This document shows, one piece after another, positions 34,603-45,360 of a stretch of DNA of 64,000 nt (positions within the stretch are counted from its first letter, which is position 1; the number at the start of each line of letters is the position of its first letter). This DNA is from Endomychus coccineus (taxonomy: Eukaryota > Arthropoda > Insecta > Coleoptera > Endomychidae). The notes beneath the pieces were generated by a model that did not search any database, was not told where the DNA came from, and saw nothing but the letters and a program-made list of their open reading frames with translations. A program made the position numbers and the translations under genes. Where the stretch lies: the NCBI GenBank assembly GCA_958510875.1, contig OY294069.1, forward strand, positions 165,043,111-165,107,110, given 5' to 3'.

Positions 34603-34615
34603 AACAACTAATAAT
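34603..34615. repeat. Target-site duplication of the PLE (right)
   Basis: AACAACTAATAAT, identical to 32234-32246. Confidence 0.7.
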
Positions 34616-34834
34616 CTTATATGCAGTAGATATTTTTTATTCCTTAAAATTTACATTTGGGATACTAATTGACATTTCATAATAATATTATTTACTGGTA
34701 TCTACTCACACAATCGTTTAGTAGAAAGGGCAAAAATTACAAAAATAATAGACTTATAGATATTAACATTAATGTTAATAGTAGATATCAAATTCAAGAA
34801 AAATAATACACATTATGCTTCTATTATTTACAGC
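34616..34834. other. MULE 3' sequence
   Basis: Sequence between the PLE target duplication and the end of the MULE transposase frame; no separate feature seen. Confidence 0.4.
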
Positions 34835-35640
34835 TTATTCAAATTTTATTATATACATTAATTTTCTCAAAGTTTCGCCTAAACTTACTTTACTTTGTAC
34901 AAAATCGTCAACACCCTTATTTATACGACAATCTAAGTCACTGTACTTTTTTGCACGCTTTGGAGTGTTCATATTCAGCTCAGTTTGTTTTGCAATAATA
35001 TCGTAGTACCGTATTTTATCATTAAGTATTGTAAGCAGTTCATAAATATTTGGATGCGCTTTTCCAACACAATTGTTAAGTCGATGATGCCATCTTTCTA
35101 CCGAATTTGTTGTGCGGTGTCGCTCCTTGCAGCACACCCATATGAATTCATCATCCTCAAGCCGTTACTCCACAAAATAGTCGTTGAACTCCACCATGGC
35201 ATCTTCCTGTGGTGAGCTTTCCAGTATCAGAAGCCATGCCTCAGGAATGTACTCTTTTGGCGAATGTGCCACGGCTGCACACATACGAACATGTTCCCTA
35301 ATCTCTGTATTTTGTTTGTATCCTGTAACCAAACACAGCTCTTGCACTTTTCGCCACAGGCGTTGATTGAAATGGAAATTACACCCTTGGATTTTTAATC
35401 TACGTGTATTGTATTGTATACAATTGTTCGAACAGGGAAAAACAGCTTTTAAATGTTCCGTCCATAAAAAATTCTGAGCCTTGGGATAGAAGTGCCCTAT
35501 CACTGCAAATAACCAATAGTCGATCTTCCTGGCCGTCGTCTATTAGCACAAGGTGTTGCATTGTCTCCGAGATGACGATTTCTGGTTTCTTTGGTAAACA
35601 TTCAACTCCCAAAGCTTTTTACTTCTGTAGAATCTATTTT
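34835..35640 (-). pseudogene. MULE transposase, internally deleted
   Basis: The first frame (35400-35612) holds FFMDGTFKSCFSLFEQLYTI, with the first catalytic Asp of the MULE domain. The next segment (about 35165-35400) has KIQGCNFHFNQRLWRKVQEL, the C-x2-H motif, and continues through AEAWLLILE-type sequence to FNDYFVE. The third frame (34835-35137) has HRTTNSVERWHHRLNNCVG, the usual C-terminal block. The region normally holding the second catalytic Asp, between FEQLYTI and GCNFHF, is missing, and a frameshift lies near 35150. It resembles the insect FLYWCH/MULE transposases, but no N-terminal zinc finger remains. Confidence 0.87.
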
Positions 35641-35750
35641 TGACGCACGAAATGAGAGGAATAAACTAGAAAATTTTTAATCCTCCCGAAACGAGAGGGT
35701 TACAGGTAGTTTTTGATTTACGCACAAAACGCGTCGCCCGAAACAAGAAA
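35640..35750. repeat. Right terminal inverted repeat of the MULE
   Basis: Plus-strand reading: GACGCACGAAATGAGAG, CCCGAAACGAGAGGG, CGCACAAAACGCG. These are the complements of the left-end motifs in mirror order. Confidence 0.7.
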
Positions 35751-35809
35751 TCACCAAAACGGCAATAATCAGTTACATAAAACAAAAACAAAACGTGTGG
35801 CACTCGGGG

Positions 35810-36997
35810 ACTGCCGCGGTAAAGCTATTGCATAGCATTTTCTCTCAACTTATGCAATTATAATTATTTATTTTTTTAAATTTATGCAGTATTTTTTTTC
35901 TTTGATATTTTAATTCAAGTTTTTTCTTTGATATTAATTCAAGTTACACTTTTTGAGCGTGGTGACCGATAAGAAAACATTTTTTTTTCTTTTATTGAAT
36001 AAATGAGAAGTTAATATCGTTTAAAATATTTTTATTATCTTACAATACATGTAGGTTATTCAGGAATTTGTTATCATTGAAACTATAGGTTTATGGTAAC
36101 TGAATAACTGAAATGAGAGCCATAAGTTTGAGACTTGATATCCTCTAAATATATGGAAAATACCGCGTCAATGGTGGTCCCATATTTTGTTGTGGATTCT
36201 TGTGGATCATTATTCATTTTCAAATTCAATTTTTCCGAAAGAAAAGTTGTCAACCGCTCTGATTTTTCATCAGCGAAGTTGATGTTGAAATCGCCAGCCA
36301 AGATAAGTGGAAATTTATTAACATTTGTACCAAGTATTTTCGACCCTTCTTCAGTGTACTCCAGTAAAGTGCGATGAATAAAATTCTCTACCTCGTCCAA
36401 TTTTGGATTCGGAGAAATGTAAATTGCTACCATGACTATGTGTAGGCCATTTCTAAGTTTGCATGAGCACGCACAAATATCTCCAACAAATGAGCGCCTA
36501 ACATTAACATCGTTAACGTGTGCAATATTTATTTCAATATTCGGAGTCATAATATTAGTTACATTATTATTATTTTGGTAAATAGCTACCCCACCTTCTG
36601 GAACAGTGTCTCGTTTGAATTGAACAATACAATTGAAATTAAGTATTTCAATCGGATTATCATGCGCCATGCAAGTTTCGGTAAGAAGTAACACATTTGT
36701 TTGTCTCGTAACTGAATCTTGTAAATCGTATTTGTGACTATTTAGACTTTGGCAATTGAAAGTCATTATTGAAATGCCATTTCTATTACTAATGAAATCT
36801 AAGACACTTTGAGCTGTCGTCTGAACACTATTTAAAGGCAGTCTTTTGAATTCTTGCAACAAAGATGCAGCCGATGCAGCTTGCCTTCGATTATTATAAA
36901 ACTTGAATGTAGAATTATCGTTTTTTGTCGTGATATACAATTTTTCAATATTAGTCACCCGAGAGAGCGCAACATAAACGAGTTCCTGTTATTTTTC
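35810..36997 (-). mobile_element. Helitron/helentron 3' part
   Basis: The segment holds the end of a PIF1-type helicase and an endonuclease domain (36083-36997, minus strand) followed by about 270 bp of A+T-rich 3' sequence. Near 35810-35845 the sequence GACTGCCGCGGTAAAGCTAT resembles CGCGATAAAACCTATATGCA at 37039, possibly related helentron terminal sequences. The copy is truncated at its 5' side next to the direct repeat at 36989. The exact 3' end is uncertain. Confidence 0.65.
36083..36997 (-). pseudogene. Helentron protein C-terminus: PIF1 helicase motif VI plus endonuclease domain
   Basis: The minus-strand frame begins QELVYVALSRVTNIEKLYI, motif VI of PIF1-like SF1 helicases. After a short linker comes an endonuclease/exonuclease/phosphatase fold: ISIMTFNCQSLNSHKYDL, NVLLLTETCMAHDN (catalytic Glu) and PLILAGDFNINFAD (GDFN motif). 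The final SDH motif is degenerate (GSHFSYSV). This fusion of Rep/helicase with an AP-type endonuclease marks the helentron branch of Helitrons in animals. A stop lies immediately upstream of QEL at about 36990, so Rep and most of the helicase are lost. Confidence 0.85.
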
Positions 36998-37073
36998 GTT
37001 ACGGAATTTCTTGATTCGGTCGCCGCGCTCAAAGCCCGCGATAAAACCTATATGCAATATATGAAATAGCTTA
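36989..37073. repeat. Direct repeat, left copy
   Basis: About 80 bp starting TTATTTTTCGTTACGGAATT and containing CGGTCGCCGCGCTCAAAG. It repeats at 37383-37458 with a 9-base difference near the end. Confidence 0.88.
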
Positions 37074-37077
37074 ATAG

Positions 37078-37350
37078 AAACAGGTACTCTCAGGTCTCTG
37101 CTACGCGCGTCTAACGTATAAACTCTAACTGACGCGTAGCGAGCTCCTAGAGGTATATGTCAAAATGATTTCGTTCGTAGCTAATTACAGAGGACGTCTG
37201 GAGTTCATGCAATTATGTTTTTAGATAATTCGAACCTTCTAATTTCGATAGGCCACGTGAAAATCCCGGAGTCTAAAACGCTAGAGTGTTATAACATTCG
37301 TATAAAATAGCGAAATTTCTCACTTTTAGGAACTTCAAATTAATTAATTA
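37078..37350. repeat. Third copy of the dispersed core repeat
   Basis: Matches 19445-19850 with an internal deletion: CTGCTACGCGCGTCTAAC joins directly to the CGCGTAGCGAGCTCC segment, then GTCAAAATGATTTCGTTCG and GATAGGCCACGTGAAAATCC follow. No terminal repeats are visible here. Confidence 0.8.
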
Positions 37351-37382
37351 ATTTGACACATGTTAGGTGTTTAGGTCTTTCA

Positions 37383-37458
37383 TTATTTTTCGTTACGGAA
37401 TTTCTTGATTCGGTCGCCGCGCTCAAGGCCCGCGATAAAAGCTATATGCAATAGCTTA
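37383..37458. repeat. Direct repeat, right copy
   Basis: Near-identical to 36989-37073 in the same orientation; the pair brackets about 310 bp that includes a copy of the dispersed core repeat. Confidence 0.88.
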
Positions 37459-38621
37459 AAAATTATAATAATGAAGGATTATTCAATTTTTTGTTTGCTG
37501 ATGCGCTAGTTTTGCATGTTTAAAAAATGAAATGTATACTATGATTTTAATTACGATGAATCATACGAAATGCTATGAATTTTTCCAAGTCCTTAAAATA
37601 AACATGCATGGCGAGAATACAATGCATTCGTGTACAATTTAATTAAACCTGAATATAATTAACCATAATAGAACTTATTTCCGTAGACCTTTAACCTTAT
37701 CACAATTTTGTTAAAACAATATTTACATATTGTGCATTATTCCAATCGTAATTTTAAGAACGTAACGTCTGTAACAGTTTATTTTATAAAGATCTAATTA
37801 GTTTCTACGACATTGTTAAAAATAAAACATAATCGCATCAGGATTGAATCATGGCTGACTAAGATAATTAATTATAATGCCAGATATGATGATACTATTA
37901 ACTATTCCAGTACAAACATGTTGGAGAATGTCAATCGAACAAAACCTTAATTATAATTCTTATAAGTCTAACCGTAGCTAGAGGAAATATCATTAATAAT
38001 AATGTAAAGGAAAAATTATAATTTCTGATTCATGTTGTTTCTAATATAATTCTTCTTTTGTAGGTTTTTTCTGAAAGGTACATGCTATACTGGAATTTTA
38101 AGAGTATCCTGCAAATCAAGATTCCATTAAAATAAAATAAAATTTCATTTAGTCACTGGATTTTTTAAATTCAGGCATTTTATTATTGTTGTCGTAAGTA
38201 TTTAATTAATTAAGGATTTAATTATTTGTTCACATCATAAGTTATGTAGTGAAAGTATTATTTAAATTCAATCAGGTTGGTTATTCAAACTTCCTTAATT
38301 GATAATATATTTATATTTAAATGCCATGTAGATACTTAGCGTACAGCTTAAAAGTGTGGAACCGATTAATTGTCTGAATGGATGAACTGAAACATTTCTT
38401 TGTATGTTTATGTAATTTTATTATTCCGATTTCGGCCGATTACAATCAAATATCAGCCACAATCACAGATAAATATCGATATGCACATGCATATGAATTT
38501 TACAATCCATGCCATATTTCCTTTTTCAATTCGATCTTGTTATCAATTAAGCACTTACTACACTTAAGTAGAAATATAAAAAAAATATCGATTGACAATT
38601 AATACCTACCTGTAATACCTA
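37459..38621. other. Spacer, no recognised feature
   Basis: A+T-rich; short frames have no recognised motif. Confidence 0.45.
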
Positions 38622-39203
38622 CAGCGACGGAAGAAAAGTAAGTTTCGAAGTTCCTCAAGGGACAGTATTGTTCAGTATTTATATGAATGATTTACTCCTA
38701 TTAGACTCTCTTGTTGATATTATCTCATTTGCCGAGGATAAAGCGATATTTTATAAAGGATCCTCATGGATAGAACTAAAGAAAGAGGTGGAGCAAGATT
38801 TGAAAATTATTAAAATTATTAACTTTAAATTTAGATAAAACTAAAATACTCATCTTTGCCTTTCATGAAAATTCATTATTAGACTTTGAAGGAATTAATA
38901 TCGATGATATAATTATTAATACAACAAAATATGTAAAATATCTTCGTATTTATATTGATCAATTTCTTAGATGAGACGTTCATACTAATAATACGAGAAA
39001 GAAAATTCGGCGGCTAATATATAAATTTCATCAAATGAGAGAGATAGTTCGAACTAAACATTTAAAAATGATGTACCATGCATTAGTTGAATCCATAATT
39101 GGGTACGGCATAATCGGATGGGGCGGTGTTAAAAAGACAACTCGTAAAATTATGGAAAGAGTACAAAAGCGGATTTAAAAAATTATTTATCGTAAACCGT
39201 TAC
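38622..39203 (+). pseudogene. LINE reverse-transcriptase fragment
   Basis: Plus-strand frames contain VSFEVPQGTVLFSIYMNDLL, then ISFAEDKAIFYKGSSWIELK (catalytic FADD changed to FAED), LNLDKTKILIFAFHEN, and LVESIIGYGIIGWGGVKK. The order matches the reverse transcriptase and following helical region of the LINE at 28942-31647, probably the same clade. Stops occur at about 38836, 38971 and 39175. The fragment ends abruptly where the minus-strand PLE fragment begins, near 39203. Confidence 0.8.
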
Positions 39204-40386
39204 GATTCCCATCAAATGCTCTTTTCATTGTCTTGAATATCACCCAGTTATACTGTAAATCGATATTTTCCACCACAGTTAGTAATTTTCTCTGAGGTTT
39301 CTGGAATGTATGGTAATGTAAAATTATCTGTATACCGTTTATATTGTTTATATATGAAGTTCCATTATAGATTTTATTTATTCTTTCTTTAATGGTGGGG
39401 TTGAAGAATATTTTTGAGTAACCATTCATTTTCAGTGTATTACGAACAATTTTTTAATTTTTGGGACGGTCTTTTGGGTGGGACAATTAAACAGCGCGAT
39501 ATGTAAGGTGTTTATAACACTTGTTGAATAACTTGTTGGTGCAACGGAATTGAAGTGAAGATAACGTTGAGACTGAACCTCTTTAGTAAGCCACGAAGTT
39601 TTTATTTTTCCATCTGCATCATGCCTAATGTTCATATCTAGGAAATTTATGTTTTTGTTCACTTCTATTTCACAAGTAATTTGAAGTTTACAGTGGAAAT
39701 TGTTAAATTTATTAATCACGTACTGAATGTTATCATTGGGAACACACATTAGGCAATCATCTACATACCGTTTAAAGAATTCGGGTTAAAAATCTAATGA
39801 ATTTAGTACAGGATTCCTCTAGGCATTCTATAACTAGATTAACAATAGTAGCTGAAATAGGAGTTCCCCTTTCAGTGCCGAATATTTGCCCAAAATATTG
39901 CTCACCATATTGAAAATAAGTGCATTCTAAACAAAACTTTACTGCATTTATAAATTCAAATTGATCTAGAGGTGTGTGGTTTTTAATCTCTGCTCAACGT
40001 TTCTTGATGATACTCAATGCCAAAACGACTGGTATATTTGTAAATGAAGAAACAACGTCCAAGGAAATTAATACATGATCTACGGGTACGGATTGATTTT
40101 TTATAAATTCATTAAAATGCCATGAGTGTTTCACATAAAATTAATTTTTTCCTATTACATTGTTGACAGATTTTGATAATATGTAGGTAGGCGCTCCTAT
40201 ATTACTTACAATGGGTCTTAAAGGTATATCATTTTATGTAGTTTCGGAAGACCATAGATATAAGGTGCTTGCCCTTTATGGCAAATTAATTTATTTCTCA
40301 ATCCGATAGGGATTATCTTATTTTTGTACCATTTATTTATTAATTTATTCATGTCATTTTGTACTGATAATGTAGGTCAGATTTAA
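39187..40386 (-). pseudogene. Penelope-like reverse-transcriptase fragment
   Basis: It runs on the minus strand from about 40386. Matches to the 32-34 kb PLE include the YIYGLPKLHK region (about 40250), the FGTERGTPISATIVNL block (about 39860) and the RYVDDCLMCVPN motif (about 39760), followed by EIEVNKNINFLDMNIRHDAD, which preserves the segment missing from the 32-34 kb copy. The end near 39200-39430 carries MNGYSKIFFNPTIKERINKI. Several frameshifts and stops are present. The GIY-YIG domain is absent. Confidence 0.85.
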
Positions 40387-40457
40387 GTATAAAAAAATAT
40401 TCTCCAGACTTTCAGGAAATATCCTGAAAACGTACCAAGTTTTATTATATTCCTATT

Positions 40458-42571
40458 TGGGCAATTCTAAATTAAAGGAGACGGCAGAGGGGGGGGGGGT
40501 CTGCAGATCTTGCCGGGGCAATTTTTCTCCGTTTCTACATCGTATTTGAACTCGTTTACCGGCATTTAGAGATTAAAATACCTTTTAAAAAGTTTTTTAT
40601 GAATTTTTCCAATTTTGTGGGTTGTTTTCCAACGAAAATGTCAAAAAACTGTTTTTAACCCCAGAAATCGATATTTTATAATAAATAAACGTCCAAGAAG
40701 TCATTTCCGATCGGAAATTGGCCTCTGAATTTGAAAATGGTGTCAGTTTTTTTGAATAACGCTTCATTTTTTATACATTGGCTGATATTAGGCAAAATAC
40801 CTTTTTTTTTGACGGCGTCATATCGGTGTGAGCAGCCATTAAAAAAAATTTTTTTTCAGCGAAATCTGCGTGTTTTTATTTACCTCAGCTTTACGATCAA
40901 ATAAGAATTCTTCTGACTAAATAGGTTTTAGAGGTCGAAAAATTGAAAAAACTAAAAAAAACGACAAAAAAGCGATATTACTGTACAAAAATCTGTCGTC
41001 AGGTCGCTGACAAGTCTTTTTTTGGGACATGTAAACTCGGAATCGGATTCAGCGGGAAATTTTACGATAAGAAAACAGTTCACGAACGTCATCCAACAGT
41101 TTTTATACTCCAGTATACCATTAATTTGCCGCCAAAAACCAAGTAAACGTAATTTTCTTCCAGTTTTTGACCTTTTTCGACCTCAAAGTTGCAGAATTTA
41201 GAATCGTAAGTAGAATATTTGGATTTCTTGGACAATTTTCGATGGAGGATAGGTCATAACGTTATTTTTTCAAATATTTTGGTGCTTTGGAAAAGCAGTT
41301 TAAAAAAAGCTTTTTCGTAGCTGCAATCTAGAGACTTCGTTTTTTTTGTAATGTTTGAAGTTTGTTTCTTAAAACTTTAAATCGACTAAAATCGTGATCA
41401 AAATGACTGATTTAGATGTAAAATTTCCCAAGCATTCTGATTCTGACAATTTTTCAATCCCACATGATGTCCCAGAGCCACAAAATCACTAAATTACACT
41501 AATTTACATTCGGTTTCGTTGTTTTGCCTACTATTTTTTGCGGTTTGTTGAATTTTGTAGCTCTGGGTCATCATGTGGGATTGAAAAATTGTCAGAATCA
41601 GAATGCTTGGGAAATTGTACATCAAAATCAATCATTTGATCACGATTTTAGTCGATTTAAAGTTTTAAGAAACAAACTTAAAAAATTACAAAAAAACGAA
41701 GTCTCTAGATTTGCAGCTACGAAAAAGCTTTTTTTCAAACTGCTTTTCCAAAGTACCAAAATATTTAAAAAAAATAATGTAATAACATGTTCTCCATCGA
41801 AAATTGTCCAAGGAATCCAAATATTCTACTTACGATTCTAAATTCTGCAACTTTGAGGTCGAAAAAAGTCAAAAACTAGAAGAAAACTACGTTTACTTGG
41901 TTTTTGGCGGAAAATTAATGGTATACTGGAGTGTAAAAACTGTTGGATGACGTTCGTGAACTGTTTTCTTATAGTAAAATTTCCCGCTGAATCCGATTCC
42001 GAGGTTATATGTCCCAAAAAAGACTTGTCAGCGACCCGACGACAGATGTTTGTACAGTAATATCGTTTTTTTGTCGTTTTTTTTAGTTTTTTCAATTTTT
42101 CGACCTCTAAAACCCATTTAGTCAGAAGAATTCTTATTTGATCGTAAATTTGAGGTAAAGACACGCAGATTTCGTTATAATTTTTTTTTAAATGGCTGCT
42201 CACACCGATATGGTGCCGTCAAAAAAAAAAGGTATTTTGCCGAAAATCAGCCGATGGATAGAAAATGATGGATTATGGAAGGATACTGACACCATTTTTG
42301 GATTCAGTAGCCAATTTTCGATCGGAAATGACTTCTTGGAAGTTTATTTACTATAAAATGTCGATTTCTGAGGTCAAAAACAATTCTTTGGCATATTCGT
42401 TGAAAAAAAAACAAAAAAATTGAAAAAATCCATAGAAAACTTCTTGAAGGGTATTTTAATCTCTAAATGCCGGTGAACGAGTTCAAATACGATGTAGAAA
42501 CGGAAAAAAATTGCCCCGCCAAGATCCGCAGACCCCCTTCTCCGGTCGTCTCCTTTAATTTAGAATTGCCC
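40458..42571. mobile_element. Long palindromic (foldback) element, about 1-kb arms
   Basis: Left arm about 40458-41487 and right arm about 41552-42571 are inverted copies with high similarity; the ends read GGGCAATTCTAAATTAAAGG inward from both sides. The central unpaired spacer is only about 65 bp (41488-41551). A G-run lies near 40490-40500 of the left arm. Overlapping frames in each arm (for example minus 41838-42203) share a stretch around SESDSAGNFTIRKQFTNV but match no known family. It is a foldback-type or long-inverted-repeat non-autonomous element of unknown superfamily. Confidence 0.85.
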
Positions 42572-43880
42572 ATTTATTGTTGAAGATATTGGAGAAAAAA
42601 GAAAACAACCAATTTCAGGATATTTCAGGAACCACTTGATTTCTTTGAAGGATCTTGAAGAGCCTCGACATGCGCATCTTTTCTCTAATTTAACCCACTC
42701 TGTTTCTCTTAAAAATTAGAAGTTACCAATGGTGTACATGCTGAAAGTGAACATCCTGTATATTGTGAAACTTAATATATATTTTGAAATGTTCAAAATA
42801 TAAATAATGGCACAAACGGCGCCTGATACTCACGTATAAAGAACTAGATATTATTTATTATTGAAGCAAATCAAACATTGAAATTTCTCAATAATTCAGA
42901 TCAAATTTTCGTTTTAATTAGATGAATTTCATCCCAAGAAACAAATAATTTTACTCCAAATATAATGATTCATTAAATAACTCATCTCGGCGGCTAGTAT
43001 TGCGAGGAATTTTATAATAATGCAGTAGAAACGATCCACTCTGGATGGGATGCGTTAATTGCTTCAAGTCAAGATACTAGTCAAAAATTATAATTTATGA
43101 CGTTCAATTTCTGTAAGTTATGAAAATTATAGAGGTGGGTAACATACGTCAGTAGATCTTTATTTGAAACTACAAAATCTGGCTGAGGTACATGTGATAG
43201 AAACGGTCAAAAACGAGACGAGTTTACGAGCTTTCGGGGTTATTTTACAAGTATTATATTGTTATTGTCCCCATTGTTATTGGCCTATTTGATATTTGGC
43301 AGTGTAACGGTACCAACCGAACTTGTCGAAAGTTTACCTGCTTTTTATGGAATCTATTGAATTCGAGATTCCTTTAGCTTTGATCTTGCTTTGATGCATC
43401 GGAAGGTGGAGGATCGATTCGATTTCGACAGTTCTGTGGAATGTAGATACAATTGTCGATATGTATGTACCGTTAAAATGCATTCAGAACTATTATATGA
43501 ACATAACATATTTGTCGCTATTCAATGTGGATTTTTTTCTCTTCAGGCCCAATTATTTGTACAGGATGGTGTATGTCATCATGATATGAGTCTCTTTGAA
43601 AGGGGAAACATGCTTTTATTTTAATTTCTACTAAGAAGAAAAAATAACTGTTTTGATGGATATGAGACATAAGTTATTCTGTGTTCTGATATCAAAAAAT
43701 AACAGATTCAAGAGCTTGTCACAAGGAAAACCCTATTTTTTAGTCTTTGGACTGAATACGAATGACAGACTGATATTGATGTATTCAGTTCCAAATACAA
43801 CATTCGTATTCGGTTCGAAGACAAATCGCAAAATAGGAATCCTCATTATAGAGAAATAATCACTCTTATTCACTAAAAAT
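42572..43880. other. Spacer, no recognised feature
   Basis: A+T-rich; frames near 43391-43859 have no recognised motifs. Confidence 0.45.
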
Positions 43881-43883
43881 ACT

Positions 43884-43925
43884 GTTAAAGTACTGTGGAC
43901 GTTTCAGCTATCAAGTAGCCATCAA
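43884..43925 (-). ncRNA. Degenerate hammerhead-like motif (second PLE family)
   Basis: The minus strand reads TTTGATG, GCTACTTGATAGC, TGAAACGTCCACAGTACTTT, sharing stem II and the 3' side with 26497-26526. The CUGAUGA core is damaged. It lies just upstream of a PLE coding fragment at 44035. Confidence 0.4.
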
Positions 43926-44034
43926 ATTGTATTTTAAATATCATTAATTTTGGTGGTAACTTTCAAGATAAAGCTGTTATTCGTAACAAGTGAAACACAA
44001 TTCTTGATCATTCAAATAAATCATATAAAAGTAC

Positions 44035-44160
44035 TTCTAATAACTACAATAATATCTGTAAATGCAAACTTAGATTTTCAAATCATGATCTTCCTAAACT
44101 ATATTGTTTACCTAAGATTCACAAACCGGGTGATGCCATGAGACCAATTATTTCAAGCAT
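44035..44160 (+). pseudogene. Penelope-like reverse-transcriptase N-terminal fragment
   Basis: The plus frame reads HDLPKLYCLPKIHKPGDAM and RPIISSI, the PLE block (PKLYGLPKIHKPGxPLRPIVSSI). It stops at 44160, where a LINE 3' end in the opposite orientation begins. A later part of a PLE resumes at 44838. Confidence 0.75.
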
Positions 44161-44837
44161 TAATAATAATAATAGTAATAATAATTTTTATTGGCTACAA
44201 GAATTACAATTATAATTATAATAATACTAATAATAAATATCAAGCATAATATTTGGGTTCAAATAAATGATGTGATTTTTTTTAACATTTAACAAATAAA
44301 AACTAATTACATCGTTTTTAAATGTATTGGATTCCTGTTCGTATTTAAAGCCAAATATAAGTGAGTGGTTCAAAATTACCCATTTAGGATCATTTAAGAT
44401 CCTGTGTATGGGATTTTAATAATTCCTCTTTGTTATTATTTAATGTTTACTTATTTTTGTATTAATTCAGATGAAATTATATGAATTTAGTTAAAATATA
44501 CAATGATAAAACGATGAAATTATTAAACAATCATTGTTTTATTGATGAAATAGTATGAACAAATTGTAGAATGAGAAATCCCTTAGTTATTAAAATCTAC
44601 AAACTCTTTGATTTTTGTATCGTTTTCCAACAAGAATTGTTTTAATTTTGTTTTGAACATGACTAGTGCATTTATATTTTTAATTTCCAGCGGGAGTATA
44701 TTGTGAAGGCGTGTTCCGTAATATACAAATGTTCTCTGTGTCATTGTTTTCTTACACCTATTTGTAACTACCATTCCAGTAATTTTAGTTCTCGTAGAAT
44801 AATTATGTTTAATTGGAAATAAAAGAGCTCCATTTAA
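44160..44837 (-). mobile_element. LINE 3' end inserted into the PLE fragment
   Basis: The minus-strand frame (44583 to about 44835) reads RTKITGMVVTNRCKKTMTQ and RTFVYYGTRLHNILPLEIKN, the C-terminal block that follows the reverse transcriptase in CR1/Jockey-like LINEs. A 3' UTR and an (ATT)n tail follow at 44160-44190. The fragment is 5'-truncated and splits PLE sequence. Confidence 0.78.
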
Positions 44838-45085
44838 TAGTATTGTTCAAAGATTATTGAACGTCCCTTTGAGCCAGCAAAATTATAACAACAAAGTTGA
44901 GAAACTTCAGCAAATAGCGTTGGACAATGGTTACGATGAATCTTTGACCAATAATTTAATTTCTAAACACAAAGGGAAATTGGAACGTAACCAACTAGCC
45001 AAATTAGAGCCATTACTTTCAAATACGTACTTAAAATACGTACTTAAAATACAATACAATAAAATTCAAAAGTTTCACGTATCAT
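44838..45085 (+). pseudogene. Penelope-like protein fragment (post-RT region)
   Basis: The plus frame reads VQRLLNVPLSQQNYNNKVEK, then IALDNGYDESLTNNLISKHK. The pattern (HRLLxxPLS, INNGY, LI) matches the region after the PLE reverse transcriptase. The frame ends at 45085. Confidence 0.6.
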
Positions 45086-45360
45086 AATCATTTGTGCATC
45101 AGTTTTTATGTACCACTGCTGATGCAATGAATAAACTTATCATTATATTAAACTTATTTTTGGAATTTAATTGATACGACAATAACAACTATCTGTTATT
45201 ATTATTATTGTTATTGTTATATTTTTATCTCACACAAGTATGCTTTCGCATACTTTTGTGAGTACTGTTCTTATTTGCAATCTATCTCAATTTATATTAT
45301 AAGCTTTATATGTATTCTTTTCTGCAAATAAACTTATTATTATTATTATATCATCCTTCA
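45086..45360 (+). repeat. LINE-type 3' ends with hairpins and (TTA)n tails
   Basis: A hairpin GTATGC-TTTC-GCATAC lies inside the longer stem at 45231-45263. Two AATAAA-type signals and TTATTATT tracts (about 45195-45215 and 45338-45352) follow. These look like tandem 3' ends of LINEs in plus orientation, without coding sequence. Confidence 0.45.

Larger units (their letters stand above)
31989..35750 (-). mobile_element. Mutator-like element (MULE) relic with inverted ends, containing a PLE
   Basis: The left end (31989 to about 32095) and the inverted right end (about 35640-35750) share the same ordered motifs: GGGCG-CGCGTTTTGTGCG, then CTCGTTTCGGG, then CTC(G/A)TTTCGTGCG. MULE transposase remnants lie on the minus strand at 34835-35640, and the PLE at 32247-34602 interrupts the 3' part. 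Terminal repeats of about 110 bp and a MULE-domain protein support the assignment. Target duplications (9-11 bp expected) were not identified. Confidence 0.75.

Noticed and set aside
41838..42203. Minus-strand frame of 121 codons in the palindrome
   Set aside because: Similar peptide segments occur in both arms but match no family and the left-arm version is frameshifted; not called as a gene.
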